A DNA stretch of 64,000 nt from CAWBRT01 sp963832365 (lineage in GTDB: Bacteria > Acidobacteriota > Terriglobia > Terriglobales > Acidobacteriaceae): assembly GCA_963832365.1 (NCBI GenBank), contig CAWHUL010000009.1:8885-72884 (forward strand), given 5' to 3'. The first letter of the stretch is position 1. Each line of letters opens with the position of its first letter. The notes below the pieces were generated by a model. It was not told where the DNA came from. It ran no database searches and worked only from the letters and a program-made list of their open reading frames with translations. This document shows, one piece after another, positions 1-8,453 of the stretch. Position numbers and translations under genes: made by a program.

Positions 1-637
1 TCAGCGCGCGAGAAAGGAGCGACCGATAACCGGCGACTCCCGCGAGTGCACATAGAGGCCGGCGCAGCTTCTCACAGACGCGAACGGCCGACGACTCCGT
101 TGGCGCGGAGGTCTCGCCAGCAACAACTTCGCAAGCAAGAAGGCGCCTGGCCAACTCTAGCGTTTGTGGGGAAGAAAAGCATTATTATTTGTTGCCCTAA
201 CTATCGCCTGAAAACGTGCCGTGACCGTGGACGTGAGACGCTATTCAAAATGCTACACCTGTTGGGGCTGCTCGGATAGGGAAACGCCTGAGACAGCTTC
301 GTTGGATTAGACCTGCATTCTGACTATGTCTTTAGCGCGGATGGGACGGTTGATGTCTCCTGAGACAGCCTTCGTCATCCATTCGCGGCCACGCTTTTCC
401 GTCGCGAAGCGCTCTTCGCCTTGTTCACGGGACTCTATACCATCGCTCAAATCAGCGTGCTCGAAAGTGTGTTTCATGAGGAGTGGGCCATGATCTACGC
501 TGAGGCTGAACTGGCACTTCGGATTCGGCAGCCGAGGCTCTGGGATGCTACGAACAATCATTACACACCTCCTCAAGGTTGGTTTGGGCTAATTAAAGGC
601 TCCCGATTTATAAGGGGCAGAGCAGCTTCAGGTCGGC
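1..637. other. No convincing gene
   Basis: I see no open reading frame here with a recognisable protein, a good ribosome binding site or a family signature. The short frames on both strands look like chance frames. The segment precedes the small minus-strand membrane protein gene and may hold the 3' end of something truncated by the window edge. Confidence 0.4.
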
Positions 638-778
638 TTATGCGGTCCTACGGACTAAGTTAACGATCAGAACCACCACCGCTACAACGAGCAGCAAGTG
701 AATCAGGCCTCCAGCGATATGAAAGCTGAACCCGAGAAGCCACATGACCAAGAGAATCACCATTATCGTCCAAAGCAT
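638..778 (-). CDS. lmo0937-family small membrane protein
   Basis: A 46-residue protein starting MLWTIMVILLVMWLLG and ending with a charged RRTA tail. It is almost entirely hydrophobic, with two short membrane segments separated by a glycine-rich turn (IAGGLIHLL). This is the pattern of the lmo0937/DUF5670 family of about 45-50 residues, which is widespread and of unknown function, often near stress genes. The start is supported by a GAGAAGG-like ribosome binding site about 7 bases upstream. It lies close to the CsbD-like gene at 1026, another small stress-associated family, but on the opposite strand. It is short enough to be missed by most gene callers. Confidence 0.75.
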   Translation of the reverse strand: MLWTIMVILLVMWLLGFSFHIAGGLIHLLLVVAVVVLIVNLVRRTA

Positions 779-1025
779 ATTCGCCTTCTCTCCGTGCATT
801 CATTCATCGTGCACAAGATACTTGTTACGCTAGCGAGTTCCGATGAAGTTGTCTGAGCAATACCGCTCAGGTACCAACGGAAATCCATCTTTTCGTTTTG
901 GGAAAAGTCGAGCGTTATTCGAGAGATGGTCAATTCCGCTCAGACGCCGGAAAGCCGCGAGATTTCAAATAGTGACAGCTCTCAAAGCTTGCAATCCAAG
1001 CTTTACGAGGACGAGAAGGAGAAAT

Positions 1026-1265
1026 ATGAATACCAGCACGAAAGACAGGATCAATGGCAGCTTCCACGAAGCGAAGGGAACAATTAAGGAGGCGGTGGGA
1101 AAGATTACCAACGACCGCGATTTGAAAGCCGAAGGAAAAGCGGAAAAAAATGCAGGAAAGCTGCAGCAGCGAATAGGTCATGCCAAAGAAGCCGTCGTGA
1201 AGTTGAAGGGAAAACTGACAGCGTTAAAGAATGGATGCCGTTCAGAACTGGCTCGGCCATGTTGA
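1026..1265 (+). CDS. CsbD family stress-response protein
   Basis: A 79-residue, very charged, lysine/glutamate/alanine-rich helical protein starting MNTSTKDRINGSFHEAKG. The order of repeated short helices (INGSFHEAKGTIKEAVGKIT, then DLKAEGKAEKNAGKLQQRIG) is the CsbD signature. CsbD proteins are general stress proteins of unknown biochemical role, usually 60-80 residues. I chose the ATG at 1026 rather than the long in-frame upstream extension because AGGAG lies about 6 bases before it and the family N-terminus begins there. The last 20 residues are less typical. A rho-independent terminator follows at 1295. Confidence 0.85.
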   Translation: MNTSTKDRINGSFHEAKGTIKEAVGKITNDRDLKAEGKAEKNAGKLQQRIGHAKEAVVKLKGKLTALKNGCRSELARPC

Positions 1266-1294
1266 AAAGCCGTAGGCAGGGTGCGGGACGCAGC

Positions 1295-1325
1295 GCGGGC
1301 GTCCGATCAGTAGGCCCGCTTTTTT
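1295..1325 (+). terminator. Rho-independent terminator after CsbD gene
   Basis: Six-base arms GCGGGC (1295-1300) and GCCCGC (1314-1319) with a 13-base loop are followed directly by six T residues. The position, 30 bases after the CsbD stop, fits. Confidence 0.65.
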
Positions 1326-1514
1326 GAAGGTCGCGCTGAATTGACCGCACCCGTCCTTTCTCCCCGCTCGACCCGGCTCCACGGATTCAAATCGGGAAGA
1401 TCGCCGCAATCCTTTACCTGCAACTAAAACGTTTAAAGGCGCAACTTCGCTATCGGGTGCTATTATTTCTCATTGGCGCGGCTCTGCGTATGAATTTGCT
1501 CAGTGGAGGTTCCT

Positions 1515-2285
1515 ATGGCTTTTACCCCCTCCGCAACCGTCATGGCGAAGACCAAGCGAAAGACTCGCAAACAGAGCGCCCCTTTGCACGGGGCTAAAGC
1601 GCACGAGGAACTCAACCCGGCAGAGGTTGATGCGTCGCACAAAGAACTTGCCGCTTTTGATCCTCACGTCTTCCTGACAAGACTCGCGGCTGGAAAAACC
1701 GTTCGCGATTACACAGCTACGAGTCCGTCTTCTCGCAAGGGGACGCTGCGGATGCAGTGTTCTACATTCAGAGCGGCAGGGTGAAGCTCACGGCAGTTTC
1801 CGTTCAGGGCAAAGAAGCCGTGGTTGCAATCCTTCCGGAAGGTAGCTTTTTCGGCGAGGGCTGTTTGGCGGGCCAACCGCTTCGCATGGCCACCACCACC
1901 GCCGTGCAGCGCGCCTCCATCATTCGAGTGACAAAGCATCCGATGGTCGCGTTGCTCCACAAGGAGCCGGAATTTGCCGAGCGCTTCCTCGCTTATCTGC
2001 TTTCTCGCAACGTTCGCATGGAAGCTGATTTGGTGGATCACCTTTTCAACTCCAGCGAAAAGCGCCGGCTAGCTTCTCCTGCTGATGGCCAATTTTGGCC
2101 AGGAGTCCAAGCCGATACCGCTCATCGCGAAAATCAGCCCGGAAACACGGGGCCGAGATGATCGGCACAACCCGCTCGCGCGTTAGCTTTTTCCTGAATC
2201 GCTTCAGGGACTTGGGCTTTATCAACTACGACGGCGAAGGCATGCACATCCACAGCTCATGGTTAGCGTCGTGCTCCACTATTAG
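1515..2285 (+). pseudogene. Crp/Fnr family regulator, multiply frameshifted
   Basis: Remnant of a cyclic-nucleotide-binding-fold regulator closely related to the intact gene at 12101. The N-terminus reads from ATG 1515 (GGAGG 5 bases upstream). The frame then shifts near 1715, so the phase encoding VFYIQSGRVKLTAVSVQGKE continues the cNMP-binding domain up to SSEKR. Further shifts near 2066 and 2150 are needed to read LLLLMANFGQESKPIPLIAKI and then the HTH segment MIGTTRSRVSFFLNRFRDLG. A last shift near 2262 restores the natural end VSVVLHY at 2285. At least four indels make a functional product very unlikely. The DNA-binding helix sequence is nearly identical to that of the paralog, so the original gene probably recognised similar sites. 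Confidence 0.85.
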
Positions 2286-2417
2286 ACCAGATTCGCGGAA
2301 AGCATCTCATCAAACGGCTTGCAAGAACTGGGCTCGTTGGAACAATGAGCGGTCGGTAGCCGTGTCATCCACTTCCCGATGGTCGATCGAATACTTGTAG
2401 TGCTTGCGTGCAACAAT

Positions 2418-3656
2418 CTATTGATACCGCAAGGCTTCGATCGGGTCCAGATAGGCAGCTTTTCTCGCAGGGTAATAGCCGAAGCCGATTCCCACCAGCG
2501 CAGAGAAGAAGACGGCGAGAGTTACCGCGCCCAGGCCGACCGATGTCGTCCAGCCCGCCAGATGCGAGATGATGGCTGATGTAGTGATCCCGAACAGGAT
2601 TCCGACGACTCCACCGGCGATCGACAGCGTTACCGCCTCGACCAGAAATTGAGTGAGAATATCGCGTGTTTTGGCACCCAGGGCTTGCCGCAGCCCAATC
2701 TCTCGCGTCCGCTCCTGGACCGAAATCAGCATGATATTCATGATGCCGATGCCGCCTACGACCAATGAAACCGATGCAACGGCCGCGAGCATGATCGCCA
2801 TGATGTTCGAAGACGCCTCTTGCGCGGCGAATAGCTCTTCCAAATTGCGGACCGAGAAGTCGTCGGCCTCGGCTGGCTGCAGATGATGGCGTTGCCGGAG
2901 CAGCGCCTGGGCCTCATCCTGCGCAGCCGGAATCTGAGCGCCGGATTTTGCCTGCATCATGATGGTGTCCACGGCGTCTGCATTGGCCTGCTTGACTGCC
3001 GATTACTTTTCGCTTCGCGCTGGAAATTGGAAGCAGAATAACATCGTCCTGATCCTGTCCCTGGGACGACTGGCCTTTGGCGGTAAGCACGCCGACGATG
3101 GTGAATGGAACGTTCTTGATACGGATCGTCTGGCCAATGGGATCTGCGTCGCCGAATAGGTTAGTCACCGGCGTCCTTCCGAGCACAGCCACCTTGTTCG
3201 CCGAATCGATGTCCTGCTGCGAAAACTCAGCCCCCATCAGCCACGGAGAGATCGCGAATCGTCAGATAGTCGGGAGTAACTCCGTAGATGTTCGTCGCCC
3301 AGTTATTGTTTCCGTAAATCACCTGGGCTCCGCCTCGCACCAAGGGTGCCGCAAGGGCAACGTCCGGGCACTGCGCCACAAGTTCCCTTGCATCCGCTTC
3401 CGATAACGTAACCGCATTGCCGCTGCCCAGGCGCACGCCTGAGCTGCTCGATGCTCCCCGGCGCAACGATGATGATGTTGCTGCCAATGCTCGCGATTTG
3501 CTGCTGAATGCGCTGGGTGGCGCCTGAGCCTATGGCCATGGTTGCGATCACGGAGGCGACCCCGATGACGATGCCCAGCATGGTGAGCGCGGAGCGGAGC
3601 TTGTTCATCTGCAGGGCCCGGAAAGCGATCCGAATGGATGACTTTAGTCGTTTCAT
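2418..3656 (-). pseudogene. MacB-type ABC transporter permease, frameshifted
   Basis: Permease of the MacB/FtsX class, third gene of a tripartite-exporter operon with the ATPase at 3653 and the membrane-fusion protein at 4416. The N-terminus (MKRLKSSIRIAFRALQMNK, then the first membrane segment LTMLGIVIGVASVIATMAIG) starts at 3656 and overlaps the ATPase stop by 4 bases. The periplasmic domain follows in other frames (DARELVAQCPDVALAAPLVR; GRTPVTNLFGDADPIGQTIR). The C-terminal three membrane segments with the conserved GIGIMNIMLISVQERTREIG motif occupy 2418-2972. Frame changes are needed near 3440, 3235 and 2985. With three lesions it is probably inactive unless these are sequence errors, in which case it would be an intact macrolide/peptide exporter permease of about 410 residues. 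Confidence 0.85.
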
Positions 3657-4402
3657 TGCGCCATCTCAGCGGGGATGCGTAGATCGGCCCGATCCTCTAT
3701 GGATTCTCGTGGGTGGACGACCGGCACATCGCTGACAATGCGCCCATCGCGAAAGGCGATGAGTCTGTCCGCATATGCGGCGATCTCATCGGAGTGCGTA
3801 ACCAGAACGATGGTGATGCCCTGAGTGTGGTTCAGTTCCTGGAAGATGCTCATGATTTCGGCGCTGTTATGCGAGTCCAGCGCGCCGGTGGGTTCGTCTG
3901 CAAGAAGAATCTCCGGCCGGTTGATCAGCGCACGCGCAATGGCCACTCGCTGCTGCTGGCCACCCGAGAGCTGGGTGGGAAAGTTGCTCTCCCGGCCGGC
4001 CAGACCGACGGCGGCTAAGGCGCGTTGGCCCTGCTCGTCCCGATTCGGCGTATCCGTATTCGCGTAAAGCAACGGTAGTTCTACATTTTCCAACGCGTCC
4101 ATACGGGGAAGCAGGTTGAAATTCTGAAAGATGAATCCGATCTTCTGGTTTCGAATTTCGGCGAGCTGGTCGCGATCCAGGCTTTCGACCGGAATGCCGT
4201 CGAGCAGATAACGGCCCGAGGTCGGCCGGTCAAGACATCCTAAAAGATTCATGAAAGTCGATTTGCCCGAACCGGACTGGCCCATGATCGCGACGAAAGT
4301 ACCGCGCTCGATGGTGACGGTGACTCCCTGCAGGGCGTTCACACTCACTTCCCCCAGCAGGTAAGTCTTGGTGAGGTCCCGAACGTCGATAAGTGATGGC
4401 AC
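3653..4402 (-). CDS. MacB/LolD-type ABC transporter ATP-binding protein
   Basis: A 249-residue ATPase that would energise the adjacent MacB-type permease. Walker A is GQSGSGKST, the Q-loop is FIFQNFNLLP, the signature is LSGGQQQRVAIARAL and Walker B is EILLADEPTGALD, followed by the H-loop VTHS. This is the LolD/MacB clan that serves FtsX-type permeases rather than classical importers. I chose the GTG at 4402 because AAGGAG lies 9 bases upstream and overlaps the stop of the membrane-fusion gene. A longer start at 4441 would run into that gene. It sits between fusion protein and permease in one transcription unit. Confidence 0.9.
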   Translation of the reverse strand: MPSLIDVRDLTKTYLLGEVSVNALQGVTVTIERGTFVAIMGQSGSGKSTFMNLLGCLDRPTSGRYLLDGIPVESLDRDQLAEIRNQKIGFIFQNFNLLPRMDALENVELPLLYANTDTPNRDEQGQRALAAVGLAGRESNFPTQLSGGQQQRVAIARALINRPEILLADEPTGALDSHNSAEIMSIFQELNHTQGITIVLVTHSDEIAAYADRLIAFRDGRIVSDVPVVHPRESIEDRADLRIPAEMAQ

Positions 4403-4415
4403 TAGGCGGCGCTCC

Positions 4416-5894
4416 TTAGAATCCGGGTCCGCGGCGCCCACCGCCGGCGCCGGGCGCCGGGGTGGCGGCCGTCGTCGGTGAGGCTGCGGCGGTGATAAAT
4501 CTCACCACTACCAGGTCTCCTGCTTTCAAATCCCCTGTTGTTACCGCGGTGGACTTGCCATCCGAGATACCAAACGTGACCGGGACAGCTTTGAGCTTGC
4601 CTTCCGAAAGTACATAAACCTGCTGCTTACCGGCGGGGGTGGATGGGAGGCCGACCTTTGTCAACACCGCCGCTGAAGGGTGGACGCGCAGGACAGCATT
4701 CGGCACCTTGAGCGCGTCGTCCAGCTTTGTCGTCAGAATGCGAGCATTGGCCGTCATCCCGGGGAACAGTTTGAGATCGGGATTCGAAACCGCGATCACG
4801 ACATCGTAGGTGACCACGTTTTGTGCACTGATGGGCGCCTTGCGGACGTTTAAAACCTGGCCTTGGAATGTAGTTCCCGGATAAGCGTCCACCGTGAATG
4901 TAGCGTCCTGGCCGGCAGTGATGTTTCCAACATCGGACTCGTCGACATTGGTATCGAGCTGCATTTTCGTCAGGTCTTGCGCAATCTCGAAGATGGTAGG
5001 AGCCGCAAACGATGCGGCCACCGTCTGGCCAACATCCATGCGGCGGGCGATCACCGTGCCGTCGACGGGAGCAGTGATCCGGGTGTGTCCGAGATTAATC
5101 TTGGCCTGATCGAGCACCGCTTGTGCCTGGCGCTCCTGGGCTTGTGTTGAACCTAACTGGGCCTGCGCCGCCTTGACCTGCGCTTCCGCCGACTGGATGG
5201 ACTGCTTGGACGCTTCAATCTGAGACTGGTCGGCCGCTACTTGGGCATCAGCCGCATCCAGAGCAGCCTTGGCCGCGTCGTGATCCTGCTGAGAAGTAAT
5301 TCCCGCGCTGAATAGACTGTCGGACCGTTGCCACTGGTTCTTTGTATTGAGCGCGCTGGCACGGTCTTTGGCCAAGACGGACTCCACACTCTTTTCAGTC
5401 GCGATCGTCCCCGCAAGATCCGCTCTTGCCTTCACTACCTGCGCCCCTGACATAATGACCGAGGAGTGGACCGAGCCCAGCGCGCCCTGTGCCTGATCGA
5501 CCTGCGTCTGGAAGACCTGGGGATCGATCTCGGCGACGAGCTGGCCTTTTGTCACTTTGGTATTGAAGTCCGCGTAGAGCGCTTTGATGTTGCCGGATAC
5601 CTGGCTGCCGACCTGCACATCAACTACGGCGTTGAGCGTACCGGTGGCGGTGACGCTTGCCTGGAGCAGTCCACGTTCCGCCGCTACTGTGTCATAGCGA
5701 ATCGCGTTCTGCGAATGCGCCCGCCACAATCCTGCAGCCACCGCTATTGCTACGACAAGGCCGATAACCAATGCCCACCTGATCCAATTATGACCCGGGC
5801 TTTTCCTGATGGGGATGGGGCGAGCGGAGACCGGCTGCGGTGCAAGCGGTTCAGCATAGACTTGCTTTACCGGATCTGTTGCTGTTGAAACCAT
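4416..5894 (-). CDS. MacA/HlyD-type membrane-fusion protein
   Basis: A 492-residue periplasmic adaptor of an RND/MacAB-type efflux pump, first gene of the exporter operon. A short cytoplasmic N-terminus precedes one membrane anchor (about residues 38-58, ALVIGLVVAIAVAAGLW). Next come the barrel-sandwich half-motif (ASVTATGTLNAVVDVQVGSQ), a long coiled-coil hairpin rich in alanine and glutamine (residues about 130-270), the returning lipoyl half (RITAPVDGTVIARRMDVGQT) and beta-barrel segments. The tail is a low-complexity Ala/Pro/Gly stretch ending RRGPGF. The start has AAGGAA upstream. Adaptors of this length are usual. The substrate cannot be told from sequence. Confidence 0.9.
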   Translation of the reverse strand: MVSTATDPVKQVYAEPLAPQPVSARPIPIRKSPGHNWIRWALVIGLVVAIAVAAGLWRAHSQNAIRYDTVAAERGLLQASVTATGTLNAVVDVQVGSQVSGNIKALYADFNTKVTKGQLVAEIDPQVFQTQVDQAQGALGSVHSSVIMSGAQVVKARADLAGTIATEKSVESVLAKDRASALNTKNQWQRSDSLFSAGITSQQDHDAAKAALDAADAQVAADQSQIEASKQSIQSAEAQVKAAQAQLGSTQAQERQAQAVLDQAKINLGHTRITAPVDGTVIARRMDVGQTVAASFAAPTIFEIAQDLTKMQLDTNVDESDVGNITAGQDATFTVDAYPGTTFQGQVLNVRKAPISAQNVVTYDVVIAVSNPDLKLFPGMTANARILTTKLDDALKVPNAVLRVHPSAAVLTKVGLPSTPAGKQQVYVLSEGKLKAVPVTFGISDGKSTAVTTGDLKAGDLVVVRFITAAASPTTAATPAPGAGGGRRGPGF

Positions 5895-6184
5895 TCGTCA
5901 CTATTCCTTTTCCGCCAGACATGCCGCCGGATGCAGATCCCAGCAGAACCGACAATATCTTGAATGTGAGTGCCTCAATCAGTCGGGGACTACCGCCGTC
6001 GCTCGAGTCCTCATCACTCATCAAGAGTGAGCATAACGAACTGAAAAAGCTAAGTCTGAGCTGAATCGCTCACATAGTGAAGATAGCGTTATTTCAGCAA
6101 TTCTGAGCAAGAGTGAACATCTTTGTGATCGCCATCCTGACAGAATCCAAATGCGCGTGACTCCGAACTAAGGAGAATCCCCAA
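5895..6184. promoter_or_regulatory. Divergent intergenic region with TCACTC/GAGTGA dyads
   Basis: This is the space between the exporter operon (minus) and the secreted protein gene at 6185 (plus). It holds a perfect dyad TCACTC-ATCAA-GAGTGA at 6014-6030. Related half-sites (TCAC-ATA-GTGA near 6070; GAGTGAAC near 6112) recur through the next 100 bases. This suggests a repressor-binding region controlling one or both genes. The identity of the regulator is unknown. Confidence 0.35.
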
Positions 6185-6889
6185 ATGAAGATGTGCCGTA
6201 GAACGCTCTGCCTGTTGATAATTTCGAGCCTGTCTATGCTTGCAGTGGGGCAATCGCTGAGCGATCCAGGAGATTCCTCCGGCGCTGTTGCTAGCAAGTC
6301 CGCGGCCCTACCAGACTTGCCCTACACGCGTCCGACGCAGGCTATCAAGCTCCGTAACTACTTCTTTGACGCATTCGGCCCGTACGCCATTGTCGGCGTT
6401 GCGGCCGTGGCTGGAGTAAACCAAGCGGATAATGCCCCGCCCGAATGGAAGCAAGGCGCCGAAAGTTACGGCAAGCGATTCGGTTCCGCCTATGCAGTCG
6501 GAGCGGTAAGCACTACGACGCGTTATGCGTTAGCAGAAGCCTTTAAGGAAGACACGTTGTACTACCGCTGTGAGTGCACGGGCCTATTTCCGCGCCTGAG
6601 GCATGCCGTAATTTCGACCTTGACGGCCCGGCGAGGCGAAGACGGCCATAGCGCCTTCTCTGTCTCCGCGCTCGTCGCACCGTATGCAGGCTCGATGGCG
6701 GCTGTCTACGGCTGGTACCCGGAACGCTACGGCGCCAGGGATGCGCTTCGGATGGGCAACTACAGCCTGTTGGTATTTGCAGGCCAGAACATCGCACTGG
6801 AGTTTCTTTATAGCGGACCCCACTCCTTGCTCTCTCGCATGCACTTGAACAATACGCACGGAGCGCCCGATCGGGGTCCAAATCGGTGA
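6185..6889 (+). CDS. Secreted/envelope protein of unknown function
   Basis: A 234-residue protein with a clear signal peptide (MKMCRRTLCLLIISSLSMLAVGQS; likely cleavage after residue 22 or so). The mature part carries a motif-rich core: NYFFDAFGPYAIVGVAAVAG, then QGAESYGKRFGSAYA, then EDTLYYRCECTGLFPRLRHA and YAGSMAAVYGWYPERY. Alternating hydrophobic stretches suggest an envelope-associated protein. I recall similar proteins mainly from acidobacterial genomes, where they are annotated as hypothetical, so I do not assign a function. The start follows AAGGAG at 6171. It is transcribed divergently from the exporter operon. Confidence 0.75.
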   Translation: MKMCRRTLCLLIISSLSMLAVGQSLSDPGDSSGAVASKSAALPDLPYTRPTQAIKLRNYFFDAFGPYAIVGVAAVAGVNQADNAPPEWKQGAESYGKRFGSAYAVGAVSTTTRYALAEAFKEDTLYYRCECTGLFPRLRHAVISTLTARRGEDGHSAFSVSALVAPYAGSMAAVYGWYPERYGARDALRMGNYSLLVFAGQNIALEFLYSGPHSLLSRMHLNNTHGAPDRGPNR

Positions 6890-6944
6890 ACAACCAGAAA
6901 CTCATGGCGGTCGCAAGTGTGAACCCTCCACTTCCGGGGCGAGG

Positions 6945-7236
6945 GATGTTGCGACCCGCATCCTGGCTTGCATCCTGATGCTGCCTTTAAATGACTCTCG
7001 CTGCCGACTTATGCGGTTTGATCATGGGCTGGGTTGCGCAGGCCCTGGTTGAGCCGCTCTCGTTACACCCGTTCATCAACAGTGGTTTTAATGGTGCCGG
7101 GTTTGACGATTTCCTGCCACCCACGTTTGAGACCGCTGTGTTTGGCCTGATCATTGGGCTGATCGCATGTTTTCAGGGAATGCGAGCACAAGGAGGCGCC
7201 GCGGGTGTGGGCCGCGCGGCTACGAGCCGCGAATCC
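6945..7236 (+). pseudogene. MlaE-type ABC permease remnant
   Basis: The frame beginning near 6945 reads VATRILACILMLPL. The frame beginning at 6991 reads TLAADLCGLIMGWVAQAL and then FETAVFGLIIGLIACFQGMR followed by QGGAAGVGRAATSR. Together these match, in order, the central and C-terminal part of the MlaE (YrbE) phospholipid-transport permease, joined by a frameshift near 6988. The N-terminal half and the last membrane segment are missing. It is an isolated relic with no Mla partner genes nearby. Confidence 0.7.
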
Positions 7237-7670
7237 GAATGCCGACTGGGGTACGGTTCGGATTCTGATCTATCCATCCGGGACGGAGGTTCCGCTTAAC
7301 AAGCAAACGCCGGCTGGTATCGCTTCGAAATCTATCTCAGACCAACCGGTTCAGACTTCCGCGACAATAACAACAAGACCATAAGTGATTGCCGTGACGG
7401 GCAAAAGCAGGCGGAACCTCAAAGTATGCCCGTAAGCCTCCAGGCTCGGCGCTCGATCAACCCCCATGAGCGGCCAACAGGTCCGGGGGTCGGGGGGCGC
7501 CTATACGCAACCAGCACTGACATCGCGCCCCGCGTTAGCATTGGCGATAGCCTGTATGAGGCTCGAAATAATTGCCCCCAAAGTGAGCAAAACTGACCAG
7601 ACCGCCCCACTCGTTAATGCTACGCTTCCTTGCGCTAAGTGGCAGGACCGTAATAGGGGAAAGTCTTTAG
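7237..7670. other. No gene recognised
   Basis: This is a GC-rich stretch between the MlaE remnant and a Crp/Fnr gene. The small frames on both strands lack family features and ribosome binding sites. It includes a C/G-run-rich patch (about 7450-7500) that may fold. Nothing else is supported. Confidence 0.4.
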
Positions 7671-8385
7671 ATGCTTGAACTTCGTAAGCCCACATTCGAT
7701 GCAGCGGTCTTTTTGGCGAGTGCCGGGCCCGGACGCAGAATCTTCAAACTGCAAGGAAAACAGACCTTTTTTTTGCAGGGAGAACCCGCGGACTCGGTCT
7801 TCTATCTTCAGAGTGGCCGCGCGAGGCTGACTGTCGTTTCCAAAAATGGCAAGGAAGCCACAATCACTCTCCTCTCCCCCGGGGAGTTTGTTGGAGAAGA
7901 GTCGCTCGCGAGCGTAGGCGCGCTGCGTACGGCCACTGCTACTTCCGTCACCGACTGTACAGCACTCAAGATAGAGAGGAAGGAGATGATCCGTGTGATG
8001 CACGAAGAGCCCGCCCTCTCCGAAGCATTCCTCAAGATTCGTTCTTGCTCGCGGTGTGCGCATCGAGTCCGATCTTGTCGACCAGCTCTTCGACTCCAGC
8101 GAAAGACGTTTGGCAAAGATACTCCTGTTGATGGCGGACTTTGGCGATCTAGATGAATCCGAGAGGTTGATTCCAGAGATCACGGAGGAAAGTCTGGCGG
8201 AGATGATTGGCACCCCGCGGTCTACCGTCACCTTCTTGTTGGACCGATTTTGCGAGCTCGGCTTTATTGATTACAACGGCCGCATTCTGGTGCACAAGGC
8301 GCTGCTCAACGTGATTCTGCACGATCAATTACCCGGTGACAACGCCGCAGAACCCGCAATTATGGGCATCCCGGGCAGATGTTGA
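7671..8385 (+). CDS. Crp/Fnr family regulator with one frameshift
   Basis: A regulator of the same subfamily as the genes at 1515 and 12101. The cNMP-binding fold spans residues about 20-125 (QGEPADSVFYLQSGRARLTV, then GEFVGEESLASVGALRTATA), with the dimer helix after it and the Crp-type HTH (ESLAEMIGTPRSTVTFLLDRF) near the C-terminus. The frame breaks at about 8036. Reading through one indel joins EAFLKI to FVLARGVRIESDLVDQLFDS and gives a normal length of about 237 residues. A single indel could be a sequencing error or a recent lesion. A downstream histidine kinase gene begins 69 bases after the stop. Confidence 0.75.
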
Positions 8386-8453
8386 GAGGCGAGGCACGAG
8401 CGGCACAGTCCAACTTGGTTCATTCTTCCTCCGAAAAGGAGTGATTGGTTACG

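Noticed and set aside
46..663. Small plus- and minus-strand frames near the left edge
   Set aside because: No ribosome binding site, no recognisable motif and mutual overlap.
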